DNA from: Shewanella sp. GD04112
GTDB lineage: Bacteria > Pseudomonadota > Gammaproteobacteria > Enterobacterales > Shewanellaceae
NCBI RefSeq assembly: GCF_029835735.1
Contig: NZ_JAOEAL010000002.1
Coordinates: forward strand, 62,001-126,000
Reading direction: 5' to 3'
DNA: 64,000 nt
Both the position numbers and the translations under genes were made by a program. Of the stretch, positions 8,401 through 17,600 are shown piece after piece (the stretch's first letter is position 1; each line of letters begins with the position of its first letter). Below the pieces are notes generated by a model. That model searched no databases and was not told the DNA's origin. It worked only from the letters and a program-made list of their open reading frames with translations.

Positions 8401-9467
8401 TAATTAAAAAACGCAGCAAAAGCGGCATCTAACTCGGCACTTAATTCCGAGTGCTCCACTTCTTCAGTCACTTTTGCCGTTGTAACTTCCGTTTCACCAC
8501 TGTCTTCTGTGGATCCGCGTAACGCATGTAGCAACTGAGCGACATCTTCATCAATCTCAGCCATAGGCTCGTTAACAATTTCAGGCTCAACCATCGCTTC
8601 CAAGCCTAGTTCGTCGTATGACGTTAACAGAGTTTCAAGCGCGGTTTTGTTGCTTAATGACGTTAGTAACAGCCGTAACAAACCTAACGATTTGCTATCC
8701 AGTTGCCCATTCTTAGGGAACGAGTTGCGCATCTCATTGAGACATGCCGCAAGTCCGACCCAAGTATCAGAAAGAAAACTGAAGTTCGCCGCCTTTGCTT
8801 CCATATCAGCAAGGAATGAAATTGCCTTTTGACCAATCACGTCGCCGCGACCAATCTTATTCAACACATCCTCTGACAAATCCGCAAATTCTTGAAGCAG
8901 CTTTTTATCCAAGTGAGTATCAGCAGCAGCCGATTCATCATCGGACATAGAACCGATAACGATAGACATTGGTGGGCTCATGCTCATATAGAAGCGTGAT
9001 TCCACGTCACTGACAGTAGGCGCATCACGGCGAATGAATCTTGCCGCTTCAGGATGTGCCGCACACTGGTTATCCAGCAGCTCTTCGTAATCTTTCACGA
9101 AGGCTTCTGCTTCCTCATTAAAAGCACGCTGAATTGCTTCAAAGCGAATTTTTAAGGTATCGAACTCACTCTCAGGGACTAACCACCCACCCCAAACAGG
9201 AATGCCAGCAGTATCCATGAGTCGCTTAGCTCTCATGTAATATTTACTGACGAATTTAAGGGCTGATTTATCAACCAAGAACTTACGAGGCTTCTCTGTG
9301 ACTTCTGACACGTCCCCACCTTGATCATCAAATACCTTTGATGATTTCTCTGACTTCTTGCCCGAAAAGGACGAGAAATCTAAAGACAGATGGAGACCTT
9401 TTTGGCCTTGCAATGAAGCAATTTTGGCCTGACGTGCAGCGATGTTACCTGCGGTATTAAATTTCAT
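8400..9467 (-). CDS. DUF3150-like protein
   Basis: 355 residues, mostly helical. The stretch around residues 85-165 (KFVSKYYMRAKRLMDTAGIP, WGGWLVPESEF, FVKDYEELLDNQ) resembles DUF3150 proteins of plasmids and integrative elements, where the gene also neighbours a CobS-like ATPase; this is recalled, not searched. The acidic C-terminal third (~300-355) looks disordered. The fixed order DUF3150-AAA+-VWA suggests one functional unit. ATG 9467 behind GGAGTGAGTC. Confidence 0.6.
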   Translation of the reverse strand: MKFNTAGNIAARQAKIASLQGQKGLHLSLDFSSFSGKKSEKSSKVFDDQGGDVSEVTEKPRKFLVDKSALKFVSKYYMRAKRLMDTAGIPVWGGWLVPESEFDTLKIRFEAIQRAFNEEAEAFVKDYEELLDNQCAAHPEAARFIRRDAPTVSDVESRFYMSMSPPMSIVIGSMSDDESAAADTHLDKKLLQEFADLSEDVLNKIGRGDVIGQKAISFLADMEAKAANFSFLSDTWVGLAACLNEMRNSFPKNGQLDSKSLGLLRLLLTSLSNKTALETLLTSYDELGLEAMVEPEIVNEPMAEIDEDVAQLLHALRGSTEDSGETEVTTAKVTEEVEHSELSAELDAAFAAFFN

Positions 9468-9645
9468 GACTCACTCCAAATATGCCCGTTAGGCATAAAA
9501 AAAGGGTGAGTCTGCCCCGGGGGGACAAAACTCACCCCAAGGGTTAATAAATTGATTTGTTCACCAGCTGCAGCCGTCAAACTCCGTTGGCGTTTTATGG
9601 CTCGGATTTTACTGATGCAATTGGATATGCTGGAGCGATACTGAC
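9468..9645 (-). promoter_or_regulatory. Leader family member and short non-coding gap
   Basis: Minus strand: hairpin GGGTGAGT / GACTCACCC, seven T residues, ATGCCTAACGGGCAT and SD GGAGTGAGTC (9468-9545). GACTCAC is complementary to GTGAGTC at the start codon. 9546-9645 carries no convincing gene; one open frame across it runs through the leader and was not accepted. Confidence 0.5.
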
Positions 9646-10041
9646 TCAAAATAGTGCCAATGATTCGCCCCAAGAAATAGTCTGCCAAACGCCTTCGCCA
9701 TTTCGCAATTGCGATTGCTGCTTAGTGCGTTTTTTAGACCAAGTTTCGTTGTTGAGCTTTATTCTGGCATTGACGATTTCAACTGGGTCAACGACGTCTA
9801 AGACACCATCCCTCAGTAAATCACAATCTAAACCAGCATAACGACAAGCAACTAGAAACTGCTCTGAAAACACCCAGTCAAGAATGTCTTCCGCTTCAGT
9901 CACCGAATCTCTCAGTAACTCCAGATTTGCAGAAATGATTCCGTCCCAAAAAGCGCGACATTGTTCAGCGCTCCAATCAACAGATTCATGAATGCCTAAT
10001 TCACCCAACGATTTCTCGCGGGTTTGATATTTTTTAGCCAT
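9646..10041 (-). CDS. Hypothetical protein (131 aa)
   Basis: Not recognised. Start taken at ATG 10041 (MAKKYQTREKS) directly behind GGAGTGGGT. Contains DWVFSEQFLVACRYAGLDCDLLRDGVLDVVDPVE-type sequence: a helical segment with two Cys, then an acidic strand. First of a run of small leftward genes upstream of the DUF3150/AAA+/VWA group. Confidence 0.55.
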   Translation of the reverse strand: MAKKYQTREKSLGELGIHESVDWSAEQCRAFWDGIISANLELLRDSVTEAEDILDWVFSEQFLVACRYAGLDCDLLRDGVLDVVDPVEIVNARIKLNNETWSKKRTKQQSQLRNGEGVWQTISWGESLALF

Positions 10042-10110
10042 ACCCACTCCAAATAAATAAGTTGCGGGTACGGCCCTTTAGTGGGCAGAACCCACAAGGG
10101 AAAAAATGCT
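10042..10110 (-). promoter_or_regulatory. Leader variant with covarying SD
   Basis: The SD is GGAGTGGGTATG instead of GTGAG, and the opposing arm is GTACCCGC instead of a CTCAC form, so TACCCGC still pairs with GTGGGTA (one G-U). This compensatory change supports real pairing. Confidence 0.45.
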
Positions 10111-10146
10111 TAACGCAGCATCAAAGCGCCCTTTCGGGAGATTGTG

Positions 10147-10323
10147 ATGGTCAAACTAGATGCTCTAGTAGACGCACCACAACCAAACAACAACTCGGCA
10201 ATTAAATTCCAGTTTCGCGTAGGCGATTGGAATACTGATGTTCAGCGCTTAATTGGGAGTTGTTGTGAGGAAGCATGGAGTGGTACTAAGCAAAATAGGC
10301 TTGAAAAAACCCACTTTGGTTAG
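10147..10323 (+). CDS. 58-aa protein on the opposite strand
   Basis: Not recognised. Begins MVKLDALVDAPQPNNN behind GGGAGATTGTG and ends TAG at 10321-10323. It runs against the leftward cluster and is followed by a hairpin, which together with the SD suggests a separate small transcription unit. Sequence includes FRVGDWNTDVQRLIGSCC. Confidence 0.45.
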   Translation: MVKLDALVDAPQPNNNSAIKFQFRVGDWNTDVQRLIGSCCEEAWSGTKQNRLEKTHFG

Positions 10324-10330
10324 TTGTGCC

Positions 10331-10356
10331 AATCAGCACCGGCACTGATTGGCTGA
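10331..10356 (+). terminator. Hairpin after the 58-aa gene
   Basis: CCAATCAG / CTGATTGG with an eight-base loop, directly after the stop at 10323. No strong T-run follows, so termination is uncertain. Confidence 0.4.
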
Positions 10357-10385
10357 CACGTCCGTAAGACGGTCTTACTAGCCGG

Positions 10386-10583
10386 TTAGATAACACCTAG
10401 AGTTTCCTCTGGTGACAGAATGTTTTGAGATTTTGCCCAAACTGATAAACGCTCAGCCAGTTCGCCATGATCACTGCTGCTCACATCAAAACCAACCTTG
10501 CTTGATGTAATAGCAACACATTTTTCAGACGCGGTAACGAGCACATTCAGATCAGAGAAGAAAATCGCAGATAGTGTAGACAT
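10386..10583 (-). CDS. Hypothetical protein (65 aa)
   Basis: Not recognised. MSTLSAIFFSDLNVLVTASE... with SD CAGGAATTTTACTT before ATG 10583. Small and soluble. The region upstream (10595-10665) has a long imperfect hairpin (CTGTTTAT / ATAAACAG with GTGTC/GACAC inner pairs), probably its leader. Confidence 0.5.
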   Translation of the reverse strand: MSTLSAIFFSDLNVLVTASEKCVAITSSKVGFDVSSSDHGELAERLSVWAKSQNILSPEETLGVI

Positions 10584-10706
10584 AAGTAAAATTCCTGTTT
10601 ATAGAGTGTCGCTAGTGCTGTCTATTGCGAAAGAGCATTAGTGACACCCCATAAACAGTCCTAGAGGACGCTTAAGTGATGTCGATTTACAGTGGTTAAT
10701 TTGGCA

Positions 10707-10805
10707 TTACCAAACTAGGCCCAATCTCTCTAATACAGGTCTAACTAAAAACAGATAGATAGTCATAAAACCCATAAAGATTGCCGCAAATACGATAGCG
10801 TCCAT
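10707..10805 (-). CDS. 32-aa single-span membrane micro-protein
   Basis: Short frame MDAIVFAAIFMGFMTIYLFL... ending VRPVLERLGLVW, TAA at 10707. About 20 hydrophobic residues form one membrane span followed by a positive tail. It has the cluster SD GGAGTGAGACT directly before ATG 10805 and its own leader, which argues that it is translated. Confidence 0.6.
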   Translation of the reverse strand: MDAIVFAAIFMGFMTIYLFLVRPVLERLGLVW

Positions 10806-10896
10806 AGTCTCACTCCAGTTTTAATAAAATAAAAAAGAAAAGGGGTGAGAACGCCTTTTAGGGCAATTCATCACCCCAAAAAGGTAGGTTTGTTAA
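10806..10896 (-). promoter_or_regulatory. Leader: terminator hairpin plus complementary SD
   Basis: Minus strand GGGGTGAT...GTTCTCACCCC, then TTTTCTTTTTTATTTT and SD GGAGTGAGACTATG. TCTCAC pairs with GTGAGA of the SD. Confidence 0.5.
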
Positions 10897-11268
10897 TCAA
10901 TGTAACAAGTTGAATAGATTCCGTTTGGCCAAGCGTGTACGTGCGCCAGAGTCAAGCAAGGCATACGTAAAACTGTCTTGAAGCTCTAAAGGGAGTCGAT
11001 TCATTAGTTCTTTAAATGTCGCAACCATCTCTGATTTCAAAGATTCAGCCGCAGATAAATAAAGGGTCCCACACAACTCACCAGCTAAATCAGCATGGAA
11101 TTTGGCGTTTTTTTGAATTTTTGAATTGACATCACGAAACGGAGAATCGTTAAGCAAGGCAATCTGAGCTGAAGCAGTTTGAATCTCGCCTTCAGCGTCA
11201 CAAAGTGTGATTTTTTGATTAAGGGTGATCTGATGCAGAACACTCTCGGCCGAAAAAATACTATTCAT
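10897..11268 (-). CDS. Hypothetical protein (123 aa)
   Basis: Not recognised. Helical protein (MNSIFSAESVLHQI...), with FKELMNRLPLELQDSFTYAL near residues 84-103. Starts at ATG 11268 behind GGAGTGAACT. It is the first gene of the leftward cluster, so the cluster promoter may lie in 11270-11340 or inside the structured region beyond. Confidence 0.55.
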   Translation of the reverse strand: MNSIFSAESVLHQITLNQKITLCDAEGEIQTASAQIALLNDSPFRDVNSKIQKNAKFHADLAGELCGTLYLSAAESLKSEMVATFKELMNRLPLELQDSFTYALLDSGARTRLAKRNLFNLLH

Positions 11269-11336
11269 AGTTCACTCCAATAATTAAAAATTGGGTGAAC
11301 AATCCCTGTGGGGGAATATTCACCCACAAGGGAAGA
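11269..11336 (-). promoter_or_regulatory. Leader: hairpin plus complementary SD
   Basis: Minus strand GGGTGAAT...GTTCACCCAATTTTT then SD GGAGTGAACTATG. The arm is GTTCAC instead of the usual CTCAC form and the SD is correspondingly GTGAAC. Confidence 0.5.
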
Positions 11337-11338
11337 TA

Positions 11339-11715
11339 TTTAGAAAATCTAAACATCTGGTTTCAGGTCGCTAATCTGAATTGAGTCTGAGTCCGAGGCT
11401 AACGGAGACTTTTGGTTGCTGCGTAGCAACACCTTTTGAACTAAACGCCGAATCTATCTAACTGAATTTTTCAGTGATAGATTTTTCGTAAAGAAATGGA
11501 AAGCTGATATTCAGCGAGCCAGACGTTTAGGTGGGAGGTTCGGCTGCGCAATTGCACTAGGAAATCGTTATTTCCTAGTGAAACTGGAGGTAAATCAGAA
11601 ATAGCTAAAGCCACCGATACGAAAGCCATGAACAGGTGTGTACATCATGGCCCTGAAAAGAATGCCTACTGAAAAGTAGAACACTTAGAAAGGCGAAGGG
11701 CATCCGCCCACATAC
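11339..11715 (+). ncRNA. Candidate structured non-coding RNA (strand uncertain)
   Basis: No coding frame of note, but hairpins follow one another closely: TTTAGA/TCTAAA (11339-11353), TTCAG/CTGAA (11362-11380), nested AGTCT/AGACT with TCCG/CGGA (11385-11410), GTTGCT/AGCAAC (11415-11430), ATCTATC..ACTGAA/TTCAGT..ATAGAT (11452-11483), GCTGA/TCAGC (11502-11514), CACTAGGAAAT/ATTTCCTAGTG (11555-11580) and CTACT-GAAA-AGTAG (11666-11679). CTAAACG (11441-11447) can pair with CGTTTAG (11524-11530) to enclose two of them. The GAAA tetraloop on the plus strand favours that strand. It is not a family I recognise; a set of regulatory palindromes is the alternative. Confidence 0.4.
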
Positions 11716-11794
11716 ACATTATTTTAATTTCACTGGTTTGTCAATCTGTCAGTTTAAGCGTAAAACCCCACACTTCTTTAGGGGGTGGAGGATG

Positions 11795-13594
11795 TCAAGC
11801 GGCGTCAAAATCGTCAGCATCGTCTTCATATCCAGACTCCAGCTCTACAACCCTTTCTTTGTTAACCTCGTACAGAAACTCACTGGGCTCACTGGTGTAA
11901 CTCATAGTGAGCGACGAGATAGCGCGGGTCATGGCCACATACATTAATCGACGTTCTTCCGCTATCTTACCCTCTGCTAACGCCTCTTTGCTCGGGATGG
12001 TTCCTGTGTCGCTCCCCACAATCCACACGTTGTCGAACTGCAAACCTTTTGAAGAGTGCATAGTGATCAATGACAGCTTAGGTGCGGCCTCTTCTGATTG
12101 GTCTTTACGCTTTTTGCAGTCTAACGAAGACTTCAGTTGCGCAATACTTTCGCCCAGGCTCTCCCAGTGACGTCCAGCAATGACATCACCGACGACTTGA
12201 GCATGTTTTTGGTCCCGCTTATCGAGGTGTATGGCTAACAATTTAACGATAGATTGCATGTAGGTTCGCTTAGCATCCTCACGCCCTGCAGGTATGTCAT
12301 GCCAGGCTTCAGCTAATGAGTGGAACTTTTGCAGGTCAGCATGATGACCAATCTCCGCATGTTTAAGGCCGCCAAAGGTCGTTTTCGCCGTCCGGCATAA
12401 ACCAATAATTCTTGCCGTTTCCGCCTCTGGCACTGACAAAGCCGCCAAAGCCCGATGCAGGGTATGGTCATCATGTTTGCCTGAAATCACAGAGGCAATT
12501 TGAATCAAGCTGTAGGGTGCTACGCCATCAAAAAACGACTTACCGCCGCGTCGATTGTACTCAATGCCATGACCCTGAATAACCGTTTCAACGCGGTCAA
12601 GGATGGCATTGTTCCTCGCAATTACTGCCCACGTATGAGGCTCTTTGCTCACCGCATCTAAAATCTGGTTAAGCTGGTTATCCATCGTGCCAGACTTAAT
12701 GATTTTGACAGTACCTTGCTCTTCCCTAACCGCATTCATCGGCTTATCAATCCTATCGGGGTTATTGAACTTAATCAGCATCCCCGCTCGATTCAGGATT
12801 TCCTTTGAGCATCTAAAGCAGTCTCTTAACACGTAAGCATCTGCGTTAAACTCTGACTGAAAGGCCACCATATTGTCGTATCCTTGGCCACCCCTAAACG
12901 AGTAGATAGCTTGATCGTCATCACCAACGACCACCAGCTTTTTACCAAGCAGCGCGTGTTCACGTAGCCACATGTATTGCAGTGCATCGGTATCTTGAAA
13001 TTCGTCTACCAGAATATGCGTAGCCGACACAGGAGGGATTTCACTTTGCGCCAGCCAACTCACGGACAGTTGGCATACGACGTTAAAATCCGTCTTGCCC
13101 TGCTTAATCAGCATATCTTTGTAAAGCTCGTACAAGGCAACTTCTGTGCCACTATACTCTTTTGACAGGTCTTGGCTTCGGCCCATTTCATCAAACAGCC
13201 TAACAACGTCCGGCACCTTAAATCTGAACTTATCAATGAGGTCTAAATGGTCAGCTTCATTGAGCACCGACTTAACGAACAGCATTAACTCATTGGCCAT
13301 TAATAACCGGCGATTAAGTTTGCCGCGAGTCATCGCTAACGCAGTTGAATGAAAGGTACTGATAGTTACCCGTTCCATAGCTCGTGGGGTAAGGGCGTGA
13401 AGCATTCGCTCAGTGAGCTCAACACGAGCCGCATCCGTGAACGTAAGTAAATGGACAGAATAGGCGCCATCTCTGGACAGTAAACGCTTAGTCAGCTCTA
13501 CCAAAACATAGGTTTTGCCGCTTCCAGGTAATGCACAAACAAGGGTATTGTCGTCACGCTCGATGACTAACCCCTGATCTTTTGTTGAGCCCAT
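11795..13594 (-). CDS. UvrD/PcrA-like superfamily 1 helicase
   Basis: 599 residues. Helicase motifs in order: Walker A ALPGSGKTYV (~residue 23), motif II LVDEFQDTD (~195), motif III VVGDDDQAIYSFRGG (~220), motif V ITMHSSKGLQFDNV (~510) and motif VI EERRLMYVAMTRA (~545). Such enzymes unwind DNA 3'-5' in repair, replication restart or rolling-circle processes. It is somewhat shorter than chromosomal UvrD (~720) and lacks the long C-terminal tail. Start ATG 13594; the SD (GGTG) is weak. Gene stands alone between the structured region and a divergent lipoprotein gene. Confidence 0.85.
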   Translation of the reverse strand: MGSTKDQGLVIERDDNTLVCALPGSGKTYVLVELTKRLLSRDGAYSVHLLTFTDAARVELTERMLHALTPRAMERVTISTFHSTALAMTRGKLNRRLLMANELMLFVKSVLNEADHLDLIDKFRFKVPDVVRLFDEMGRSQDLSKEYSGTEVALYELYKDMLIKQGKTDFNVVCQLSVSWLAQSEIPPVSATHILVDEFQDTDALQYMWLREHALLGKKLVVVGDDDQAIYSFRGGQGYDNMVAFQSEFNADAYVLRDCFRCSKEILNRAGMLIKFNNPDRIDKPMNAVREEQGTVKIIKSGTMDNQLNQILDAVSKEPHTWAVIARNNAILDRVETVIQGHGIEYNRRGGKSFFDGVAPYSLIQIASVISGKHDDHTLHRALAALSVPEAETARIIGLCRTAKTTFGGLKHAEIGHHADLQKFHSLAEAWHDIPAGREDAKRTYMQSIVKLLAIHLDKRDQKHAQVVGDVIAGRHWESLGESIAQLKSSLDCKKRKDQSEEAAPKLSLITMHSSKGLQFDNVWIVGSDTGTIPSKEALAEGKIAEERRLMYVAMTRAISSLTMSYTSEPSEFLYEVNKERVVELESGYEDDADDFDAA

Positions 13595-13744
13595 TTAAAC
13601 TTCACCATTAAATTTATGTGTTGTCCGAATGATAATTTTCACAGGCAAAACAATCAACCTTTAACCACTCATATTATATTTCAAGAAATTTGCCAAGTAT
13701 TAAGCCTGTGTTAACATTGTTGGTAATTCTATCAGGAGTTCACC

Positions 13745-14611
13745 ATGAAAAAGACCTACTCACTTGCCGCTGTTCTTGCTTGCACCGCATTGTTCTCTGG
13801 TTGCGCGTCAACACCAACTGACAAATCAGCACCTAAAACAGTCTCTCAACTCGATATTCAATCAGACGATTCGTTTGCTCTAAAAGTGCTAAAAGCAGCT
13901 GGAGGCGATAAAAACACTCAAGACACTGAACTATCTGCGGAAGATTGGCAAAAGGTTAATGGTGCTTCAGGCTCTGTCATGGCGATGAATATGGCTGCAG
14001 GCACTGCTGGTATTGGCGCATTCGGTGGCAGTGGATTAAGTGGCGGTTTAATGAATGCAGGCTTGTTCTTTCTCGGAACTACGAACAAAAAGCCTTTAGC
14101 AAAGTTTAACCTTATTCAAGTGATTCCTGCCGCAGATTTGGTAGGACATTCTCAGCAATTAGCCGACTATTTAGGCAAAGATGTTGGAACTGAATATAAG
14201 ATCGGAAGTGTAAAAATTGGGAGCAAAATGACTCACCCAATGTTTGTTAAGGATTCTAAAGCCCAGTTAGCGCCAAACAAGAAAGAAGCAGGTTGGGCAT
14301 GGTTAACTTATGGCGTCGCCACCCCAGCGACATCATTAAATGCTGAACAGGCTTCTTCCTTATTTGATCAATCATTTGATGTTGGAGACTATTTAGTAGT
14401 TACAACGTCAGTGAGCACTTGCGGAGAGCTCGTGCTGCTAGATAAGTTAAATGCTATCTCGACCACTTATCCAACTTACCTATATGTGCCTCCGGTGGAT
14501 GCTGTTGCGAATAGAGACTGCCCCGATGCTGATAATTTGAGAGCAAAATATCAGCAGGTAATCGACCTGAATAAAAAACAGACCCATTTATTCATCAAAC
14601 CTAAAGCCTAA
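13745..14611 (+). CDS. Lipoprotein of unknown function
   Basis: 288 residues with a clear lipoprotein signal: MKKTYSLAAVLACTALFSGC, lipobox LFSGC with the lipidated Cys at residue 20. A glycine-rich hydrophobic stretch (~residues 78-110) may touch a membrane. The remainder is not recognised. SD AGGAG eight bases upstream. Divergent from the helicase and convergent with traN, sharing a bidirectional terminator. Confidence 0.7.
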   Translation: MKKTYSLAAVLACTALFSGCASTPTDKSAPKTVSQLDIQSDDSFALKVLKAAGGDKNTQDTELSAEDWQKVNGASGSVMAMNMAAGTAGIGAFGGSGLSGGLMNAGLFFLGTTNKKPLAKFNLIQVIPAADLVGHSQQLADYLGKDVGTEYKIGSVKIGSKMTHPMFVKDSKAQLAPNKKEAGWAWLTYGVATPATSLNAEQASSLFDQSFDVGDYLVVTTSVSTCGELVLLDKLNAISTTYPTYLYVPPVDAVANRDCPDADNLRAKYQQVIDLNKKQTHLFIKPKA

Positions 14612-14614
14612 CAA

Positions 14615-14655
14615 AAAGGCCGTTACAATAAACGCTGTAACGGCCTTTGTTTTTA
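14615..14655. terminator. Bidirectional terminator between the lipoprotein gene and traN
   Basis: AAAGGCCGTTAC / GTAACGGCCTTT, a perfect 12-bp stem with a 10-nt loop, A-rich on one side and TTTGTTTTT on the other. Confidence 0.85.
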
Positions 14656-17600
14656 TACAGGACAGCTCGGCGGTCTTGGGAAACCTGAACAATCTAAGTT
14701 AGTCGCAGGTGATGCGTTCTGGAACGCTTCTCGAACTTTAACACCAGTGTCAACCCCTAACTGATTTTTAATCCTGTCATCGGCACTATCTCGAGCTTCT
14801 CGGTTAACCACAGCATCTTTACCCGTCTTTTCCATGTCTGGTTCAGGGAACATACCTGATTCAGTCATCAACCCTACCCATTCGCTGAAATCCACTTTAC
14901 CCAAGTCGATATTTGCTAACTCGTCTAGAGTCAATCCGCGACACGTTTCGTTGTCATGCCATGACACCGGATTTTGACCTAACTGAACAATTACTTGCTC
15001 CATAATTATTCTGGCCAAGGTACTCTTGAAACAACAATACTCGTTATGGGCCTTGTCGGTACATATCCCTAATGTCTTTTTACAAGGAACCTTACGGACA
15101 AAGAAACACTTTCGTTCTTTCAGCTCTGTACCCATTTTTAGCTCATCGTCATCACAGGCCGTCAATATCGTATAAAGCAATTTCAGCATGTTATAGATGG
15201 TGTAAAGCATCATAACGAAAGAAAGTGCTGCGACGAGGTTGCTGACAATCCCTTCCATCGCTTGAGCACCTGCTTCCTTCCCAGCCATCTCAACCCCAAG
15301 CGCTTCGGCGCCAGCTAGAATCGCTTCTTGCATTGCCTCTGGCATCACATCGTAAACCCATTGATAGATTTCTGTTTTTACCGTATCGATTGAGGTAGCC
15401 AAATCCGTAAAAAAGTCAGTAACAACGGATCCTGCTTCTCCTGATACGGTAGTTGTCGCATTACCTGCTGTAGCAGTAGCTTCAGACGAAAAGGATTTAC
15501 CTAGATAATCCCATGCACCTTTTGCAGCCTCCGTCGCTGGTTTAGTTGAGTCAGATACCCAATCGACGGCATCATTCCAACCACTTTTTACCATGCTCCA
15601 GCCTTTTTTGGCATATTCCCCGCCTAAATACTCATTCACCCACGCGTTCTCACTGGACACTGCGTTTTGCCCAGCTTTAAAGGTCATTAATGACAGTTTA
15701 AATAAGTTGGATGTGGTATCGGTGCCTTTGGTGGAGCAGCAGTCATTTACCTTGAGTTGATCCCAACTACATTGCTCAACACTGCCGACGAACACTTGGC
15801 AGGTATCAGGATTAGTTGGGTCAGTACATGATGATCCGTTATCTAACTCGTTAATCGCCGCATACATCGCCGCGGTTTGAACAAAGTCTGTATTGGTCTC
15901 TTTAGCTTTTGTCTCGCAATTTCCATCAACGCAAGATGCATCAGTGAAACAAGTATTATTCTCCACGGTTTCGGTTTTAGTTATGACCGAACCGCTTTCG
16001 CAGCGATACGTGACATCCCAACCAAAACAGGTATTCGTTGCTGAATCTAGCCAACCTTCCGCACACGTAGAGGATTCAATACTGCACTTTTCATCTGAAG
16101 TGTACTGGGTACATTGGTCACCCATTGTGCGAATGTCAGAATAACCAACTGAACCACCATTAAGCGGTAATCGATTTCCCTTGAGAGGATCACACACATA
16201 ATCTTCCATATGTGCGTACATGCAAGGGGTAAGACCATCATCACCCTCATATAAGGGGTCTAAGTTGACCAGTGCAAACATATCCTTGGTTTTTTCTAGT
16301 GCGTCGAGCACTTGTTGATCCGAGGTAATATCACGAAGCACTTCCCAATGAGCCAGATAGAGTGGCGCATTCGCACGTTTGGTCCAATCCTGTGAGGTAT
16401 TCCCTCGACCAATGATAATTCGACGCTGCTTTAATGAGTCAAAGCTTCCACCATACATCTGCTTAGCGTTAAATATCTGACCATTTTCATTGTAAAACCG
16501 AGATGTCAGACCATTGTTAATTTTTACAGCGAAGACAGACCATTTGTTCCTCTTGGGTAAGACGTTTACAAACTCTGTCCCGTACATTCCTGGGCCACTA
16601 TAGATACTGTGGGTTTGGAATCCGATGCCTTCTTTACACACCCATAGACCGTCATCGTTTTTATTATCGCCCTCGGAGTCAGTGGTGCCAACTATGTTAC
16701 CGCAGTTTGAATTAGTCCCATTTGCCAAACTTGGTTCAAAATCCCTACGCATAACCATTAATACTACGTCATTTGGCCCGGAAACTGCCTGAACACCCGG
16801 AGCTCCTTCAATATCCGATAGATTCAGAACACCACCGTTGTTGATTAACTCTGAATCTAACCGAGCATCGCATTTCCAATCAGAAGCCGTACAAAAACTG
16901 TCAGGCGTTGACAACGAAGCCTCGCATCCTTCAGGGCTCTCGATAATTTCTTCTTCCCAATTTGCTATTAGGTCTTTATCAGTATTAATCGTGATTGTGG
17001 CATAGCCTTCACCAACGTCTTTAACCGCTACAATTTGTTCAAATGACAAGGTTCGGCTTTTAGCCAGCGCCGCCTTAACGGTAGTGGTAATATCTTCAGG
17101 ATTTTTATGCCATGTGTTTTTCAATTCACCACAGCTTGTCCCATCTTCAGGTAGTTTACTAGATTCACGCAGGGATACGCCGTTAAGCGACAGTCTGTAC
17201 CAATCGTCATACATCGATTTACCAATGGTTGCCGATACAATATTGACGTCATCTGCAAGGCGAAACGCTTTCTTTTCTGTATACCTCTTACAAGTACCAT
17301 CGGGATAATCCGTCAGATAATTATCCCCTTCTTGTCCTATAGTTACGCTAATACACCTCTTTCCACACAAACCGTAGCCAGAGCCAAATATTTTGTTTTC
17401 ATTGGGCGGAGTTAACACCCGCTCCCTATTACAACTTGATAGGTTGTTGCGGTTGGGCTTAAAACACTCCTGCGTTGTACTCTGTACGAGGGAGTCATCT
17501 ACCGTGGTCTTAGTAACGGTAGACGCGGTACAGTCACCAAAGAATTGACCGCCATTACCATTAAGAATATTTTGCTGCTCCTGTGATCCAGATTTAAGGA

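Noticed and set aside
9464..9688. Leftward 74-codon frame between the DUF3150-like gene and the 131-aa gene
   Set aside because: It runs through a terminator/SD leader, overlaps both neighbours and has no SD of its own.
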